Notes under the pieces: model-generated
Database searches by the model: none
What the model saw: the letters and a program-made list of their open reading frames with translations, nothing else
What the model was told of the DNA's origin: nothing
NCBI GenBank assembly: GCA_023374025.1
Contig: SIJG01000181.1
Location: 62,001-126,000, forward strand
DNA length: 64,000 nucleotides
Source of the DNA: Heterodera schachtii
Taxonomy: Eukaryota; Nematoda; Chromadorea; Rhabditida; Heteroderidae
Direction of reading: 5' to 3'
Program-made: the position numbers and the translations under genes
Shown: positions 7,572 through 15,984 of the stretch, piece by piece
How positions within the stretch are numbered: the stretch's first letter is position 1
Layout of the letters: every line of letters begins with the position of its first letter

Positions 7572-10500
7572 TTGAGTAGCCAGTCAGTCCGTTCTGTCGA
7601 CGCTTCGGGAGTTTCCTCCCGCCGGGCAACGAATGTGGTCAGCCCTCGTTCATCCAGCGAGGGCCCATCGTCTTCCGAGTCCACTGTAAAAGTAAGTTCC
7701 TTGGGCCAATGCTCGGACGGCTTGATCAGCCATGCCGGCCCGTTCCACCAGAGCTTGGCTTGCTGAAGCTGTGCGGGGGAGAACCCCCGAGTCGCTGCGT
7801 CGGCGGGGTTGTCTCCTGTCGGGACATGTCCGAACGTCAAGGTGGTTGCTCTTCGTATCTCCGCCAATCGGTTCGCGACGAATTGTGGCTGGGGGGTACG
7901 GTTCCTCACCCAATGCAGTGCGATCATGGAGTCACTCCAAATATGCTCTTCCTCGATTGGGCGATGCAGCTGGGCTCTGACAAACGTTGCGAGCCGAACT
8001 CCTACGACCAGGCCCATCAGTTCCATCCGCGGGATGGTGTACGTCCCAGCCGCCTTCTTCGGCTTCAACCTTGACTTCGCCATGATGAGTCGGGAGTGAG
8101 CTCTCCCGTCGTGCCCCTCTGATCGGAGGTAAGCCACCGCCGCGTAAGCTGACTCCGAGGCGTCCGTGAACACGTGCAGCTGCACTGGACGACCGCCCTC
8201 CGTCCGGACTCCTCGGGGAATAGTGATCGATTGTCCCTCCCAACTTGCCAAAATTCTGTCCCAATCTCGCCCATCGTCCGGCTCGAGAGGCCCGTCCCAG
8301 CTGTGGGTTGAGTCCCACAGCCTTTGGAAGAACTGCTTGGCATTGAGTGTCGCCGGTGCCAGCAGCCCGAGCGGGTCGAATAATCGAGCGATGGTTCTGA
8401 GGACTGTCCTTCTTGAGCTGCGGTGCGCCCCGTCGGGAGTGTCTCCCGGAAAGACAATTCGCAGGCTGTCGTTCTCCGCGTTCCATTCGAGTCCAAGCAT
8501 CTTTGCCGTTGTCTTGCCCAATGCGTCCGCCTCCGGGAAGCTGTCGTTCAGACCTCGGTCGTTGGTCAAGAATTCCCGCAGGTTCATTTGGGCCTCGGAA
8601 AACATCCGCTTGGCCTCTCGTGCCTTGTCCGTCGCTTCTTCGACCGTGTCGGCGGGAATGAGTACGTTGTCGACGTACGTGTCTCGGATGAGTTGTTCGG
8701 CGAAGTCTGTGCCGTACTTACGAAGATGATGGCGGACCACCGCAGCCAGGCAGAAAGGGCTGGGTGTTAAGCCGAATGCCAACCGCCGAAATCGGTAGGG
8801 CACCAAATTGCTCGTTGTCAACGGTCCGAATGGGTCCCGCACCCATAGGAATTTGCACACTTCACGGTCCGCCTCCTCAATTCCGACCATCAGAAATGCC
8901 TTCTCCACGTCGGCGATCACGGGCACTTGACACGCCCGAAAACGGATGAGCATGCCTGCCAAGTCCGGCAGCCACACTGGGCCTCTCAGCAGGCAGTCGT
9001 TGAGGGAGGGCGCTCCCTTAGCGTGCGCACTGGCGTCGTACACGACCCTCAGCTTCTTTGGCGTGATCACCGCCTGATGTGGAATGAAATACTCGCTCCG
9101 TCCGGTGCCGATTGTCGTCTCCTCGATCACTCCCGCTCCGAATTGCTCTTCAATCACTTGCTGGTACTTCGTTAGTACTTCGGGTGTTTTTTGCAGTCGT
9201 TGAAGCAGTCCGATCAGCCTCCGGTATGCCACCGCATAATTGGACGGCAGCCCGGGATGTTCCTCCCGCCACGGAAGACGTATGCTGTACCGACCATCAG
9301 CTTGCTGCCGGACTGACCGCTCGAATTGGATGACTGCCTGCGTGTCCGCGTCTTCGGTCGGGTCGTCGCGTATGCCGATCGCTTCGACCGACCAAAACTG
9401 TTCGATTGCCTTGACGGACGGCATTTGGTCACGCTCATCCTCCCCGCAGGGCGGAATGGCGAACACTGACGAATCGGGAGGAATTCCCGTCGTTGTCTGA
9501 AATTGCTCTCCGCAGAGCACCGCGCCGAACACTGTCTCAATCAGGTACGTGCCTTCCTCCGTTTTCCGAAATCCCCGGACAAAGTCCCAAAAGCGCCGAA
9601 TTCCAATGAGAATCTGCGGCTGAACCGTCTCCATTATGGTCTTTGTGTGCTCGGGATTCCCTCCCGCAACGACGAGCTCCGTCCTGATCGGAGTGCAAAT
9701 TGTGGGCACCTCCGACAGTTCAATGGTTTCCCATCCGCCATCCAATCGCTTTAGCTTGGCTTTGTACCTGCCCGACGGCATCCTCACTTTCTTCCCTCCG
9801 AACACCTGGATGGTCAGCTGCTCGCTGCTGACCTTCTCGAGTCCCAACTGTGTGATCAGCGCCGTGTCTCCGTAGTCGCCATGACTAGCCGGGTCGAGCA
9901 AAAGAGTAGAACGGCACTCCGTCCTGCCGTCCTCCGCTGCCACCACCACAGGGCAGACCATCAAATAGGCAGGAAGCTGTTGGCCCATCGTCGCGAAGGC
10001 TCTCGGCTCGTCATTGCCTGGGGAGGGGCTCTCCCCCTGTCCTTCGTCCGTTGTTGCAACATCCCCCGCGACTGGGATCGCAGAAGGGGGGCGCGTCCCC
10101 CTCTGTTCAGCCTCGTTCACCATCATCGTTCTGTTCGTCCGTTCCTGCGCTGGTCCCGTCGGCGCGGCGCCACGCTCGCTCTTCCAACAAATCAGCCAAT
10201 GGTGATCCGTCTGCTGACACGTTCGGCATATGCTTCTCCTGCTGCACTGCGGTGCCGTATGGTCGGACCCAAGGCACTTCAGGCAGCGGTGTTGCTCCAT
10301 CAACCTTTTCCTCTTTGCCTGCGCTGACTCGTACTTGGTGCACCGGCTGGGTTGGTGGCCCATCTGCCCACATAACGAGCATCCCCAGCGTGACTGTCCG
10401 CTACGTCCGACTTGCGCTTGGGAGTGGTCTCCCACTGGCCGGGAGTAGCTGCCAAGCTTCGTCGCATTGGCATTCCCCTGGCGGTTGTAACTCGTGGCCT

Positions 10501-11482
10501 CAGCCCTGCCCTTGGTTTCGCTGGTGGGCTGCCGTCTCTCCGGGACGCTGTCCCTGATCATAAAAGCCCGTTGAAACCCTTCCTTGCCTTGCCGACCGTT
10601 CCGCCCTGCCCGGTCATTCTCCGTCCGATGATCCTGCCGTCGCTCGGGCTCCTTCATAGCTGCCAAAGCCGACTCCGCCGCTCTCATGCATTTGGCCTGC
10701 GCTGCCACTGCTTTTCGAAATTCCCGGACCGTCCACTCCGCTCCCATCGTGCTCTCGCGAATGCGCAACTCGGTAAGGATCCGCACGGGCAGTTTGGCCT
10801 CCAACAGCGGTCCGAACGAGGCATCGTCCACGTTCGCCCCCAGCTGCTCGAGCTGGCAGACTCCCCGTTCGAATTCGTCGATCATAGTCGTAAGGCTCGC
10901 CACGGTGTCCTTGGCTGGGGGGAGATGGAGAAGCTGCGCCCGGATCGCTCGCTGTAGGTCATTTGTGTTGCCGAACCGCTCCTTCAGTAGCTGGACAACC
11001 ACCGGGTAGTTGCCGTCCGTCGGTGGGTAAACCTCCACCGCTCGTCTCGCCGGCGATCCCTCCTTCAAACACCGCAGCAGGTGAAGCTGCTTCTCCACGC
11101 CTGGGATGGGCTTTTCATCCACTGCTCGTTTGAAATAGGCCCAAAAAGTCGTCCAGTCCTCTGCCTTTCCGGAGAAGGTGGGAGGTTGTAGTCTGACCGT
11201 CTCGAACGTTGTAAGCTGGCCCATCTGCTCTGTCAAGCGATTGAGTCCGTAGGGAGCACCTCCCTGTCTCTCGCGTCGCATGTCAGGTGGCTGTCCGTCC
11301 CCCCATGTGTTCGCTTGGGTCGGCCCGGCTCTCGCAGTTGGCTGTCCCAGCATGGTGATTGGCTGAGTGATCCGCCTTTGGGGGTTCACCCCCATTTGAG
11401 CGCTGTTCCGATCCACCCATTCCCGAGTCGGGTTGATTTGTAGGCTCGCCACCGAGGGAGCGATTGCGCGTCGCTGAAGCAC
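7499..11482 (-). CDS. Gag (3' part)-protease-reverse transcriptase-RNase H polyprotein
   Basis: 1327 codons. Residues about 91-275 are a DUF1759-type gag region (LQPPTFSGKAEDWTTFWAYF). Three CCHC zinc knuckles follow: C368-C371-H376-C381, C400-C403-H408-C413 and C419-C422-H427-C432. A DUF1758 aspartic protease covers about 505-650, with the catalytic Asp in LLLDPASH (D530) where the family has D-S/T-G. Reverse transcriptase spans about 780-1000, with one metal ligand in VIADVEKAF and the active site YVDN (936-939), a variant of YVDD seen in this superfamily. RNase H covers about 1100-1230, with D1107 in FTDAS, E1154 and D1184 in WSDS, and ends in the Bel/Pao landmark DNPADAATRG. The true start is upstream in another frame; the first codon here is not an authentic initiator. 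The frame ends at 7499 because of the break near 7571. Confidence 0.93.
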   Translation of the reverse strand: MLQRRAIAPSVASLQINPTREWVDRNSAQMGVNPQRRITQPITMLGQPTARAGPTQANTWGDGQPPDMRRERQGGAPYGLNRLTEQMGQLTTFETVRLQPPTFSGKAEDWTTFWAYFKRAVDEKPIPGVEKQLHLLRCLKEGSPARRAVEVYPPTDGNYPVVVQLLKERFGNTNDLQRAIRAQLLHLPPAKDTVASLTTMIDEFERGVCQLEQLGANVDDASFGPLLEAKLPVRILTELRIRESTMGAEWTVREFRKAVAAQAKCMRAAESALAAMKEPERRQDHRTENDRAGRNGRQGKEGFQRAFMIRDSVPERRQPTSETKGRAEATSYNRQGNANATKLGSYSRPVGDHSQAQVGRSGQSRWGCSLCGQMGHQPSRCTKYESAQAKRKRLMEQHRCLKCLGSDHTAPQCSRRSICRTCQQTDHHWLICWKSERGAAPTGPAQERTNRTMMVNEAEQRGTRPPSAIPVAGDVATTDEGQGESPSPGNDEPRAFATMGQQLPAYLMVCPVVVAAEDGRTECRSTLLLDPASHGDYGDTALITQLGLEKVSSEQLTIQVFGGKKVRMPSGRYKAKLKRLDGGWETIELSEVPTICTPIRTELVVAGGNPEHTKTIMETVQPQILIGIRRFWDFVRGFRKTEEGTYLIETVFGAVLCGEQFQTTTGIPPDSSVFAIPPCGEDERDQMPSVKAIEQFWSVEAIGIRDDPTEDADTQAVIQFERSVRQQADGRYSIRLPWREEHPGLPSNYAVAYRRLIGLLQRLQKTPEVLTKYQQVIEEQFGAGVIEETTIGTGRSEYFIPHQAVITPKKLRVVYDASAHAKGAPSLNDCLLRGPVWLPDLAGMLIRFRACQVPVIADVEKAFLMVGIEEADREVCKFLWVRDPFGPLTTSNLVPYRFRRLAFGLTPSPFCLAAVVRHHLRKYGTDFAEQLIRDTYVDNVLIPADTVEEATDKAREAKRMFSEAQMNLREFLTNDRGLNDSFPEADALGKTTAKMLGLEWNAENDSLRIVFPGDTPDGAHRSSRRTVLRTIARLFDPLGLLAPATLNAKQFFQRLWDSTHSWDGPLEPDDGRDWDRILASWEGQSITIPRGVRTEGGRPVQLHVFTDASESAYAAVAYLRSEGHDGRAHSRLIMAKSRLKPKKAAGTYTIPRMELMGLVVGVRLATFVRAQLHRPIEEEHIWSDSMIALHWVRNRTPQPQFVANRLAEIRRATTLTFGHVPTGDNPADAATRGFSPAQLQQAKLWWNGPAWLIKPSEHWPKELTFTVDSEDDGPSLDERGLTTFVARREETPEASTERTDWLLNSSVRHRTNAKHGKACGPKWTATE

Positions 11483-12152
11483 CTTGTGCTGCGGATGAAA
11501 TCATGGGTGTTGGCACCCGAATTGGCTGATGGTCATGGCGTGGCCGTGGGTCAGCCGTTGCGTCGGGCTGCCACCGCGCGGATGCCGCTTGAAAGCTCTT
11601 ATCCCAGTCCTCTCGGTGTCGCGTTTCGAACGGGCGGGGGTCGTCCCCCCGAGCTAGGCTGCCTTCTGTTCTGTTCGAGCCACCCGAGTGAGGGCGGCTT
11701 GACTCCCTGTCCTCGTCCTCGAGAGTCAGACGCAGCATCCTCAAGTCACCGATGTGCTCCGCTGCGATTTGAAGCGTTTCGGCCGGGGTGGGATGACAAT
11801 TCAGCCTCAGTTGATTTGTTATCGTTGGCAACTCCGCGGTGAGGAAGTCGTACAATTCGTTCTGGCGTTCATAGGGTGCATCACCCACTGACGCAATTCC
11901 TTTGTTGAAATGCCGCTGAAAAATCGTGGCAGCTTCTCGTAGGCCTCTCTGCATGACCATTAGCTTCGCTGCATGTTGAGCCGCTTCTCCGTCCGACATG
12001 TCCTCGTCCAGCGTTTCACGTGCCTCAGCAATTCGCGCGGCGAGTGTCCCGGCCGCTCTCTCGATCTGATCCCGACTCGTTCGGACCTGCGATATTTGCA
12101 CGAGCACTGTGCTGATCGACGGGTGTCCCACCCGTTTGCTTCGCCCCCACAC
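11283..12152 (-). pseudogene. gag fragment, N-terminal middle part
   Basis: An open frame between the two other gag frames. The first 180 residues are helical and charged (AARIAEARETLDEDMSDGE, then a segment ending LTAELPTITNQ), consistent with the N-terminal structural part of Bel/Pao gag. After about 11480 the reading should pass to the next frame: the sequence between CAAG and GTGCTTCAG fits a one-base shift, and the rest of this frame (to 11283) is a shadow. The upstream junction is near 12150, around a palindrome at 12119-12135. It could be a native frameshift or intron rather than decay. Gag would form the particle. Confidence 0.6.
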
Positions 12153-12633
12153 TGATTTCCAATTCGCTTCTCGTGGTCGTTTTGCCGGTCACTTTAGACT
12201 TCTTTCCTCCGTCCACTGTTTCGGGATGACTCCCGCTTGGTGCTTTTTGGGCGTGCTGCTCATCTCCGTACTCCTCACTATCCGACGACTCCATTCCGTT
12301 CATTGTTGATTGTGCGGCCCAAATGCCGCTAGCGCTATTCGTTTGTTGGGTTGGTCCTCGGCGACCGAATTGTTGTTGGTCCTCGGCGACCGGTTGTGCT
12401 TTTGGTCCTCGGCGACCGAACTGTTGTTGGTCCTCCACGACTGGACTGTTGCTGGTTCCCCCTGCTAACGGCACCAAATTTGTTTGTGGCGAAAACTCCG
12501 TCCTCTGTTTGGTCGGGAGTTTCTCCCGGTCCACTGGCACCGCCTCACTCCTCAAATTGCCGTTCCGATTCGCGATGCCGTTAGGGTCCCTTTCCCAAGG
12601 GGAGTGAGGCGGAGGGGTCGGGGAGGCAAACAA
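12025..12633 (-). CDS. gag N-terminal region
   Basis: The first substantial frame after the leader. It is low-complexity, polar and Gln/Gly/Pro-rich, with an internal repeat of EDQQQFGRRGP. The useful part probably ends near 12150, where the coding frame changes, and the remainder to 12025 is a shadow. The reported first codon is an in-frame Met at 12633, about 10 bases below a palindrome at 12643-12662, and is a reasonable but unproven start. No domain is recognised. It is called gag by position only. Confidence 0.5.
   Translation of the reverse strand: MFASPTPPPHSPWERDPNGIANRNGNLRSEAVPVDREKLPTKQRTEFSPQTNLVPLAGGTSNSPVVEDQQQFGRRGPKAQPVAEDQQQFGRRGPTQQTNSASGIWAAQSTMNGMESSDSEEYGDEQHAQKAPSGSHPETVDGGKKSKVTGKTTTRSELEISVGAKQTGGTPVDQHSARANIAGPNESGSDRESGRDTRRANC
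12346..12445 (-). repeat. Short tandem repeat inside gag
   Basis: Plus-strand units containing tggtcctcggcgaccg recur three times, the third diverged (tggtcctccacgactg). They encode repeated EDQQQFGRRGP-like peptides on the minus strand. Confidence 0.8.
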
Positions 12634-13050
12634 AGATTTGTGAGGGAGAGAATTGACTCCCTAATGAAAGTGCTGGCGGCAAACGGCGCAGGCGAGGGCG
12701 CCGAGTGCTGTGAATAACGGCACCACCGACTTAGAACTTGGAGAAGTCCGGGACTCCTTGGCTAATCCCACAAGTTGAACTGCCGGGAGTGTGCTTCTCC
12801 CGCCTTGCGCTGACGATGTCCGATGGTCCGACTCTCGGAGGAGGAGAGAGGACGTTGGCGAGAGGGGAAAGGAGAGAAAAATGGACGGCTGGGCACTCCG
12901 GAGGCAGGAGTCCCGTTTTAACGTGCTGAGCCCGTGCGAGGGCTAAGGCGAGCTGGGCACTCCAAGTGAGGGAGTCCCGTGTGACCGATCGATTGCGCGA
13001 GCCCTTCCGTGGGCAAGGGCGAATTCGTCCGAAGGGAGTTTGCTCCCTTT
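12634..13050 (-). other. Leader between 5' LTR and gag, with paired hairpin repeats
   Basis: About 400 bases without a convincing gene. A hairpin-forming 29-30 base unit occurs twice, at 12889-12917 and 12952-12981: minus strand GGGACTCC, a short loop, then GGAGTGCCC, with one bulged C. Both are flanked by identical AC and AGC. Palindromes also lie at 12643-12662, 12784-12802 and 13032-13049. Leader RNA structures of LTR elements often serve dimerisation or packaging, and that role is only inferred. No clear primer-binding site is visible next to the LTR. Confidence 0.55.
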
Positions 13051-13093
13051 TGTCCCTTTCCCACCCGTTGAAGCACACAGATTAAAAGCACAA

Positions 13094-13099
13094 TTTATT
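13094..13099 (-). promoter_or_regulatory. Probable polyadenylation signal in LTR
   Basis: AATAAA on the minus strand near the end of the 5' LTR, followed by a GT-rich stretch (TTGTGCTTTT, GTGTGC). In the 3' LTR the same site would end the transcript, but that part is outside the window. Confidence 0.5.
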
Positions 13100-13496
13100 A
13101 AGCAGCTCAAACTTGGGTAATTAAACCGAACATGGGGGAGTGACAGTGACAAACGGCAGGGGGTAAATGAATGCCGCGATTTGTGGTGGGGGAAATTGGA
13201 ATTTGGGGAGACAACTCCCCAGTGGTGATTAGTGGAAAACGAATGTTAAAAATGCAATAGGATTGAGCATAAGTGAAAAATGAGGACGGATGAGAGTAGG
13301 GGGAGGAGCCCCCTTACAAATTGGCGAATGAATTTGAAAAAAATGAAAATGGCCAAGTTACGCAATGACAAAAAGGGGGGGGGGGGGTACCGGGGGGGAC
13401 GCCCCCGAAGAATCGCTGGCGAATAACAAATTCAAAGACGGCGAAATGAATCGGCCAAAGGCCGATCAGATAAACAAAATGGTAATGCAGAAGAGG

Positions 13497-13522
13497 GGGG
13501 AATGAATGAATGAATGAATGGA
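13497..13522. repeat. (TGAA)n microsatellite
   Basis: Five to six tandem tgaa units inside the 5' LTR (aatgaatgaatgaatg). Confidence 0.85.
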
Positions 13523-13906
13523 ATGAAAAAATGTGCAAAATTGGGACAAAGGAAATGTTTTCGGATAAATGATGGCCAAAGGCCAGCGAAAAAATGGGGG
13601 ATTGGCAGATTGGGAAAATGGCGAAGAAATGCATAAACAATTGGCAAATCGGAGAAGTGCGACGATTGGATACGGTAGGCGAAGAAAAGAGAGAGAGAGA
13701 GAAAAATAAGAAAGGTGAATAAAATAAGAAATGGCAAAATAAATGTGGGGAAATTGCCAGGGAAATGGCGGAAGGATCGAAATTGGCGATCGGGAGAGGC
13801 TCTCCCGGCAACCAGGAACCCGAGGTCGCCCACACCGCGCCCGGGAGTGGGTCGCCTCCCGCTTCCCTCCTCCGCTCTCTCGTTGCCAATGGGAAAATTG
13901 GCGACA

Positions 13907-15984
13907 AGAAGAAAGAATTTAAAAAAATTCTAATTATAATAATAAAATTATAGTTAGAATTTACTTTTCTGGAGTAGCCCGTATTGAGTAAACAATAAAT
14001 GATATTCGTTTGTTTAGTAAGTGGCCATAATAATCTGTGGAGTAATTTTAATGGGAAGTCAGGGGGATTGTTTTATTGACTGACCCAGTGAATATTTGTT
14101 AATTGGTTTGTTGTTTTATAATTCTTTTTTAATTTTGAAGATGACTAAAAATTTTATACATAAAATAAATATATTAAATAATTGTTTGATTTATTTATTT
14201 TTCAATATATATTTATATAAATAATTTTATTTAAATTCTAACAATCGTAGTACGCAAATAATAAAATATGATGAAATTATAAATTAAAATTTCAAATGAT
14301 AGACGGTGTTAGATCATGTGCATCAGCTTTAAGACGGAGAAAGGTTTTATATTTATATAAATTATTAATTATAAATCAGAGCTCTTTTTAAATCATCATA
14401 TCTTGTTTAGTATATATTCAATTATTTATATTTTTTTCTAATTTAGCGAATTTATATTTTTTTTGGCTTTTTAGTCATACAAATGCATCACTTTTAAAGA
14501 TCATGTGACATACAGATTTTTATAAAATATTTCAAATATTTTTATAGGCTAATATTTTAATTCCGCCTTTTATATTAATAAATGTATTTTTCCCTGTGGA
14601 GTTTAAATTGTTAACAATGATTTAAACTATTATATTTTTCTTATTTGTTTGTCGGATTCTCTTGGTGAACCTTTGTATTAATATCTTAATGTTACTTTCA
14701 CTTATTTATTTTATTATTATATTTACCCGTCAATTATATTATGTATTCTTTCATTTATTATTTTTATTAACATAGTAGGGACAAAATATCACAATCTCTT
14801 AAAAACATTGAACAATATATATATTAAATTAAATTTTCTTCATTTTTAAAAATTTTAGGACGATATTTTTAAATCTTTTCTAAAATATTGGCTTAATCAA
14901 TCCAAAGGCTTTTAATTTTTCAATGGGTATGATTAGCGTTGGAAATTATTTCCTAAACTATTCGAAAAATATTAATTTTATCAAATTTCTTTCGTCAAAT
15001 TATTATATTAATCGAATTTATAATTTTGTAAGCACTATCTTTAAAATATGAAATTCATTTATTTTTACTTTTATTTATATTTATTTTTTTAATTGTCAAA
15101 ATTACAAAAGTTAGACCAGAAGAGAAAAAGCTGCAACATTGAAATGTCAAATGAATATTAGCAAAAAAAGAAAATATCCAAAAAATGAATGGTGGAAAAA
15201 ATAAAAATATATTGGAAAATAAAAAATGAAAATCCAAAAACATCAAATGTTTCTGCACGATTTTTGCATAATCTCAAGAAGTTGTCCGGTTTTTTTTACT
15301 AAAACTTTTTTCTATTACTTCGAAATTTAAAATGGCAAAATAATATTTGAATTATAAATAAGAATTAGATTTTTTCTAAATTATGTACTTTTCTATTATT
15401 GTGACCAGACAGAATACATATTTACAAAAGTTTATGATAATTATTAATTAACGCCTTAAAATTCTAAAGATAATTGACTAAAATTTTTCATAATCACTTG
15501 ACCAATTTGGGGCACTTAAGAGATAAAAAAAATCGCAAGGACAGTGCACATTTCAGTGTTGTAAAATTTGTTTTGATCAAAATCATCATGAAAACCCATT
15601 TAAATTTGAAAAAAGGGGAAGAAATGAAAAATCGTATCACTTTTAAATTTGGCATTCCGATTTGAGACTAATTTCTGAAAATAGTGTAACACTGAAACAG
15701 CACCAAATTGATTCCAATTACGGATCAATTAGATTCATAATCATAGGTAGACAAGGGGGGCAATTTCGTAAATCGTTGGGAGGTTTGATGAAATTTTAAA
15801 ATTTTTGGCGAAAATCGAAAATGCAACTGGTAAAGATAGGAAAACCTTTTTTCCAATTCCGTAAAATTTTTTAACGAAGCTGGCTTTCGTAAATTTTAAA
15901 AAATTAGAAATGATTTTAGTGAAAATCTATTAGCAAATTTTTCAAAATTTTTCCGGGTGGCGCATCTATCGGTCGGCACGGCTA
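13907..15984. other. AT-rich DNA, no gene seen
   Basis: Low-complexity A/T sequence. Short open frames here are composed of Lys/Asn/Phe/Ile codons and match no family I know. The first five bases, agaag, would be the target-site duplicate of the retrotransposon if its other flank also reads agaag. Confidence 0.7.

Larger units (their letters stand above)
919..13807. repeat. Family of about 30 dispersed short GC palindromes
   Basis: Short perfect or near-perfect inverted repeats with G-rich left and C-rich right arms and 3-8 base centres. Examples: 919-935, 1362-1374, 2525-2540, 3449-3469, 4019-4034, 4388-4402, 4964-4980, 6689-6705, 7606-7621, 8091-8108, 8434-8448, 9004-9017, 9253-9268, 9475-9489, 9652-9666, 10020-10036, 10087-10101, 10419-10434, 11251-11265, 11379-11394, 11636-11649, 12119-12135, 12222-12235, 12514-12528, 12643-12662, 12784-12802, 13032-13049, 13204-13221, 13299-13313, 13394-13407, 13791-13807. 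Arms vary together (CGGGAG/CTCCCG, GGGGG/CCCCC, TGGGAG/CTCCCA), so pairing is kept while sequence changes. They sit in LTR, leader, gag, pol, env and accessory sequence. Confidence 0.85.
1..13906 (-). mobile_element. Bel/Pao LTR retrotransposon with env-like and accessory genes (3' end outside window)
   Basis: Seen: the minus strand carries, in order, gag-like sequence, three CCHC zinc knuckles, a DUF1758-type protease, reverse transcriptase, RNase H, a zinc-binding plus catalytic integrase, a DUF5641 integrase tail, a phlebovirus-G2-like glycoprotein and further open frames. This order and the Peptidase_A17/DUF1759/DUF5641 signatures are typical of Bel/Pao. The high-coordinate edge is sharp: GC-rich sequence ends at 13906 and very AT-rich DNA starts at 13907. 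A 96-bp exact direct repeat (173-268 and 13811-13906) begins TGTCGCC on the minus strand in both copies, as LTR starts should. The copy is damaged by at least four frame breaks, so it is probably not autonomous now. The target duplication cannot be tested because the other flank lies outside the window. Confidence 0.93.
13051..13906 (-). repeat. 5' LTR
   Basis: The start at 13906 is well supported: TGTC end, exact 96-bp match with the 3' LTR start, and an abrupt change to AT-rich flank. The end at 13051 is inferred from a GGGACA terminus that gives TGTC...GACA ends, the same pattern as the solo LTR at 32885-33572. On the minus strand the LTR is pyrimidine-rich, with an AATAAA at 13099-13094 about 45 bases before the proposed end, the right order for R and U5. 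It contains palindromes at 13204-13221, 13299-13313, 13394-13407 and 13791-13807, a perfect ATCGGCCAAAGGCCGAT palindrome near 13450, and a homopolymer of 13 or so C. Confidence 0.7.

Noticed and set aside
12716..12728. Possible primer-binding site (minus TGGTGCCGT)
   Set aside because: Nine bases match a tRNA-His-like 3' end, but the match stops there, it lies over 300 bases from the proposed LTR end, and the same nine bases recur inside gag at about 12467.
13314..13907. 197-codon Phe-rich frame in the 5' LTR
   Set aside because: Low-complexity translation of pyrimidine-rich LTR DNA; it overlaps the regulatory region and has no domain.
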